From the NCBI GenBank assembly GCA_002482505.1, contig DLGD01000025.1, positions 1 to 34,593 on the forward strand: 34,593 bases of DNA, read 5' to 3'. A program made the translations under genes and the position numbers. This DNA is from Christensenella sp. UBA7703 (GTDB lineage Bacteria; Bacillota; Clostridia; Christensenellales; CAG-138). How positions within the stretch are numbered: position 1 is the stretch's first letter; every line of letters starts with the position of its first letter. Below the pieces are notes generated by a model. It was not told the origin of the DNA. It did no database searches and saw only the letters and a list, made by a program, of their open reading frames with translations. Below, piece by piece: positions 32,597 to 34,593 of this stretch.

Positions 32597-32623
32597 GGGG
32601 GCTAAGCAGCCCCCTTGTTTTTT
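32597..32623 (+). terminator. Terminator or attenuating hairpin between greA and lysS
   Basis: GGGGGC (32597-32602) and GCCCCC (32609-32614) around a six-base loop, followed by a T-rich run. No promoter is recognisable before lysS, so some read-through is likely. Confidence 0.8.
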
Positions 32624-32676
32624 GTCACAACGCCGAAAGACGGCAAAGCAGACAGAGTTTAGGAGAGAGAACGTAT

Positions 32677-34197
32677 ATGGAACAACCCCTTGACCAGCAG
32701 GCGCAGGAACAGGAACTCACGCAGGAGCAGCTATCCGAGCTGTTGCAGGTGCGCCGCGATAAGCTCAGCGCCTTGCAGGCGGCGGGGCAAGACCCCTTTG
32801 CCAACACCACCTACGACGTGAGCCATTATAGCAGCGACATTCTTTCCGCGCCCCAACCACAGGAAGGTGAGCATGGAATGCAGGTCTCCATCGCCGGACG
32901 AATGGTCTCCCGCCGCATCATGGGCAAGGCGAGCTTTGCCCACCTGCTGGATGCCAGAGGTAAAATCCAGGTATACGTCAAGCGTGACGACCTCCCGGAG
33001 GGCGTATACGAGGCGTTTAAGACGTTTGATATTGGAGACATCATCGGCATCAAGGGGTATGTATTCGTCACGAGAACGGGCGAGACCAGCGTGCACGCGC
33101 AAGAGGTCACGCTGCTGAGTAAATCCCTGCGTCCGCTGCCGGAGAAATATCACGGATTAAAGGACCCGGAGCTGCGGTATCGTCAGCGGTTTGTCGATCT
33201 GATCGTCAACCCCGATGTGCGCGAGATGTTTCAAAAGCGCAGCCGTATCGTCTCGGAGATCCGCCGCCGCATGGACGAGCGCGGGTTCATCGAGGTGGAG
33301 ACACCGGTGTTGAACACGACCGCAAGCGGCGCCTCTGCGCGCCCGTTTATGACGCACCACAACACGCTTGATCTCGATATGTATTTACGCATCGCCACCG
33401 AGTTGCACCTCAAGGAATGCGTGGTCGGCGGGCTAGAGCGTGTCTACGAGATCGGTCGGCTGTTCCGCAACGAGGGCATGGACGCCATGCACAACCCGGA
33501 ATTTACAACTATCGAGGCGTATCAGGCGTATACCGACTATAACGGCATGATGGAGCTCGCGGAAGACCTCTTCTCGCGTTGCAGCATCGCCGTCAACGGC
33601 ACGACGAAGATCGTGTATCAGGATCAGGAGATCGACCTGACACCGCCGTTTGCGCGTGTCTCGATGAACGAGGCGGTGCGCAAGGTGACGGGCGTGGATT
33701 TCTACGCCTGCGCAACCGATGAAGAAGCACGTGAAAAGGCAAAGTCGCTGAAGTTGGAGGTCAAGGACAAGACCGCCTCCCGCGGAAAACTGCTTGCCGA
33801 GGCGTTTGACGCGTTTGTGGAAGACACACTGATTCAGCCGACGTTTATCATTGACTATCCGGTGGAGATTTCTCCATTGAGTAAGCGCAAGGCTTCCGCG
33901 CCGTATTTGACGGAGCGCTTTGAGTTGTTTATCGCAGGGCACGAGTATGCAAACGCGTTCTCGGAGCTTAACGACCCCGTGGATCAGCGTGGCAGGTTCA
34001 CCCAACAGGCGCAGGAGCGCGCCAAGGGCGATGATGAAGCGATGATGATCGACGAGGACTTCTGCACCGCACTGGAGTACGGCCTGCCCCCGACGGGCGG
34101 TATCGGCATCGGCATCGACCGCATGGTGATGCTCTTAACCAACGCCGCAACCATCCGCGACGTGCTCCTTTTCCCGACCATGAAACCGATAAAATAA
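32677..34197 (+). CDS. lysS: Lysyl-tRNA synthetase, class II
   Basis: A 506-residue enzyme that charges tRNA-Lys. The N-terminal OB-fold anticodon-binding domain (about 65-165, VSIAGRMVSRRIMGKASFAHL) is followed by the class II catalytic core, with motif 1 around ETPVLNTTASGASARPF, motif 2 FRNEGMDAMHNPEFT and motif 3 GGIGIGIDRMVMLLT. Length and order are normal for bacterial LysS. The first 20 residues are unusually rich in Gln and Glu. AGGAGAG lies before ATG 32677. It ends shortly before the terminator that precedes the probable rRNA promoter region. Confidence 0.96.
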   Translation: MEQPLDQQAQEQELTQEQLSELLQVRRDKLSALQAAGQDPFANTTYDVSHYSSDILSAPQPQEGEHGMQVSIAGRMVSRRIMGKASFAHLLDARGKIQVYVKRDDLPEGVYEAFKTFDIGDIIGIKGYVFVTRTGETSVHAQEVTLLSKSLRPLPEKYHGLKDPELRYRQRFVDLIVNPDVREMFQKRSRIVSEIRRRMDERGFIEVETPVLNTTASGASARPFMTHHNTLDLDMYLRIATELHLKECVVGGLERVYEIGRLFRNEGMDAMHNPEFTTIEAYQAYTDYNGMMELAEDLFSRCSIAVNGTTKIVYQDQEIDLTPPFARVSMNEAVRKVTGVDFYACATDEEAREKAKSLKLEVKDKTASRGKLLAEAFDAFVEDTLIQPTFIIDYPVEISPLSKRKASAPYLTERFELFIAGHEYANAFSELNDPVDQRGRFTQQAQERAKGDDEAMMIDEDFCTALEYGLPPTGGIGIGIDRMVMLLTNAATIRDVLLFPTMKPIK

Positions 34198-34253
34198 GCA
34201 ATATCGTTTATGCCTGTTCTCAAAAACGGGTGGAAATACAAAATGGGATCAAA

Positions 34254-34292
34254 AACAGCCTGTCTGCGGGGTTTCCGCGGGCAGGTTGTTGC
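34254..34292 (+). terminator. Terminator after lysS
   Basis: A long stem (34254-34269 with 34275-34290, several G-U pairs) containing CCTGTCTGCGG and CCGCGGGCAGG, ending in TTGTTG. The T-run is imperfect. Confidence 0.75.
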
Positions 34293-34411
34293 GTTTGAGC
34301 GAAAGTAAAAAACGACCTAAAACGGTGCCTTCCAAGGAAGTTTTGGCAAAAAGCGAATCCATTTTGAAATCGGGAGGAAAACGGAGATTTAGAACAAACG
34401 TTACGTATATT

Positions 34412-34441
34412 TTGAAATAACCATGCGTTAATAATTGTAAT
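34412..34441 (+). promoter_or_regulatory. Candidate upstream promoter (P1) of an rRNA operon
   Basis: TTGAAA (34412-34417), an 18-base spacer and TGTAAT (34436-34441), inside an AT-rich stretch that could also act as an UP element for the next promoter. Confidence 0.4.
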
Positions 34442-34476
34442 AACCGATAAAGGCGAAATATGACTATAAATGCGCT

Positions 34477-34505
34477 TTGTCTTGAGCCCGTTTCGCTGCT
34501 ATACT
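34477..34505 (+). promoter_or_regulatory. Probable rRNA operon promoter (P2)
   Basis: TTGTCT (34477-34482), a 17-base spacer and TATACT (34500-34505), with AT-rich sequence upstream. The transcript should start near 34512. Confidence 0.65.
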
Positions 34506-34511
34506 AACGAA

Positions 34512-34593
34512 GCTGTCGCAGGGAACAAACAAAACGACGGCGCCGCAAGAGCCCTGAACAAGAGCAAAAGCGGGCAGAGCACCTTGAAAACTA
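34512..34593 (+). other. Probable pre-16S rRNA leader (cut by window edge)
   Basis: Non-coding sequence that ends with AGCACCTTGAAAACTA, the type of string commonly found in Bacillota rRNA leaders shortly before 16S. The 16S gene itself is not in the window. Confidence 0.55.

Overview
The window looks like a chromosomal segment of a moderately GC-rich Bacillota (Clostridia-like) bacterium. The evidence is a leucine-type T-box leader, a perfect CIRCE operator, a tandem glycine riboswitch, Mini-RNase III next to a probable rlmB, the tig-clpP-clpX and greA-lysS pairings, strong AGGAGG-type ribosome sites and TTGACA-N17-TATAAT promoters. No phage, plasmid or CRISPR locus is visible. The only mobile-type element is a small REP/RAYT unit. 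Genus cannot be read from the sequence alone.

Layout. 1-836 (minus): Mini-RNase III followed by the N-terminus of a repeat-rich protein, probably RlmB, cut by the window edge. 930-3020 (plus): promoter, T-box leader, leuA (yeast-type 2-isopropylmalate synthase) and terminator. 3079-5054 (minus): htpG with a CIRCE operator on its promoter. 5115-8443 (minus): ftsH, a TetR regulator, and a RAYT transposase gene bracketed by exact 28-bp inverted REP copies. 8506-9645 (minus): an unrecognised two-TM protein. 9724-12666 (plus): a 980-residue fusion of a GT4 glycosyltransferase and a serine beta-lactamase-like hydrolase. 12846-16206 (minus): the protein quality operon tig-clpP-clpX. 16344-18754 (plus): an alpha/beta hydrolase overlapping a GPH-type transporter gene. 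18863-20490 (plus): gltS. 20539-26826 (plus): tandem glycine riboswitch, gcvH, gcvPA, gcvPB and a gcvT-glyA fusion. 26862-29228 (plus): tdh-kbl. 29265-30248 (minus): Mrp/NBP35 ATPase. 30394-34290 (plus): a membrane-anchored unknown protein, dusB, greA, lysS. 34412-34593: probable tandem promoters and leader of an rRNA operon whose 16S gene would start just outside.

How the genes fit together. The 20.5-29.2 kb block is a metabolic module. Tdh and Kbl turn threonine into glycine plus acetyl-CoA, the glycine cleavage proteins turn glycine into CO2, ammonia and methylene-THF, and the SHMT half of the fusion can combine methylene-THF with a second glycine to make serine. Glycine sensed by the riboswitch should turn the operon on. 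The L-protein (lipoamide dehydrogenase) and lipoylation genes are not in the window. The 3-16 kb region is rich in proteostasis genes (htpG, ftsH, tig, clpP, clpX).

The most unusual items are the gcvT-glyA fusion, the glycosyltransferase-hydrolase fusion with a lost catalytic-motif glutamate, the compact RAYT element with identical inverted REP ends, and the alternating 15-residue repeats ahead of the presumed RlmB methyltransferase.
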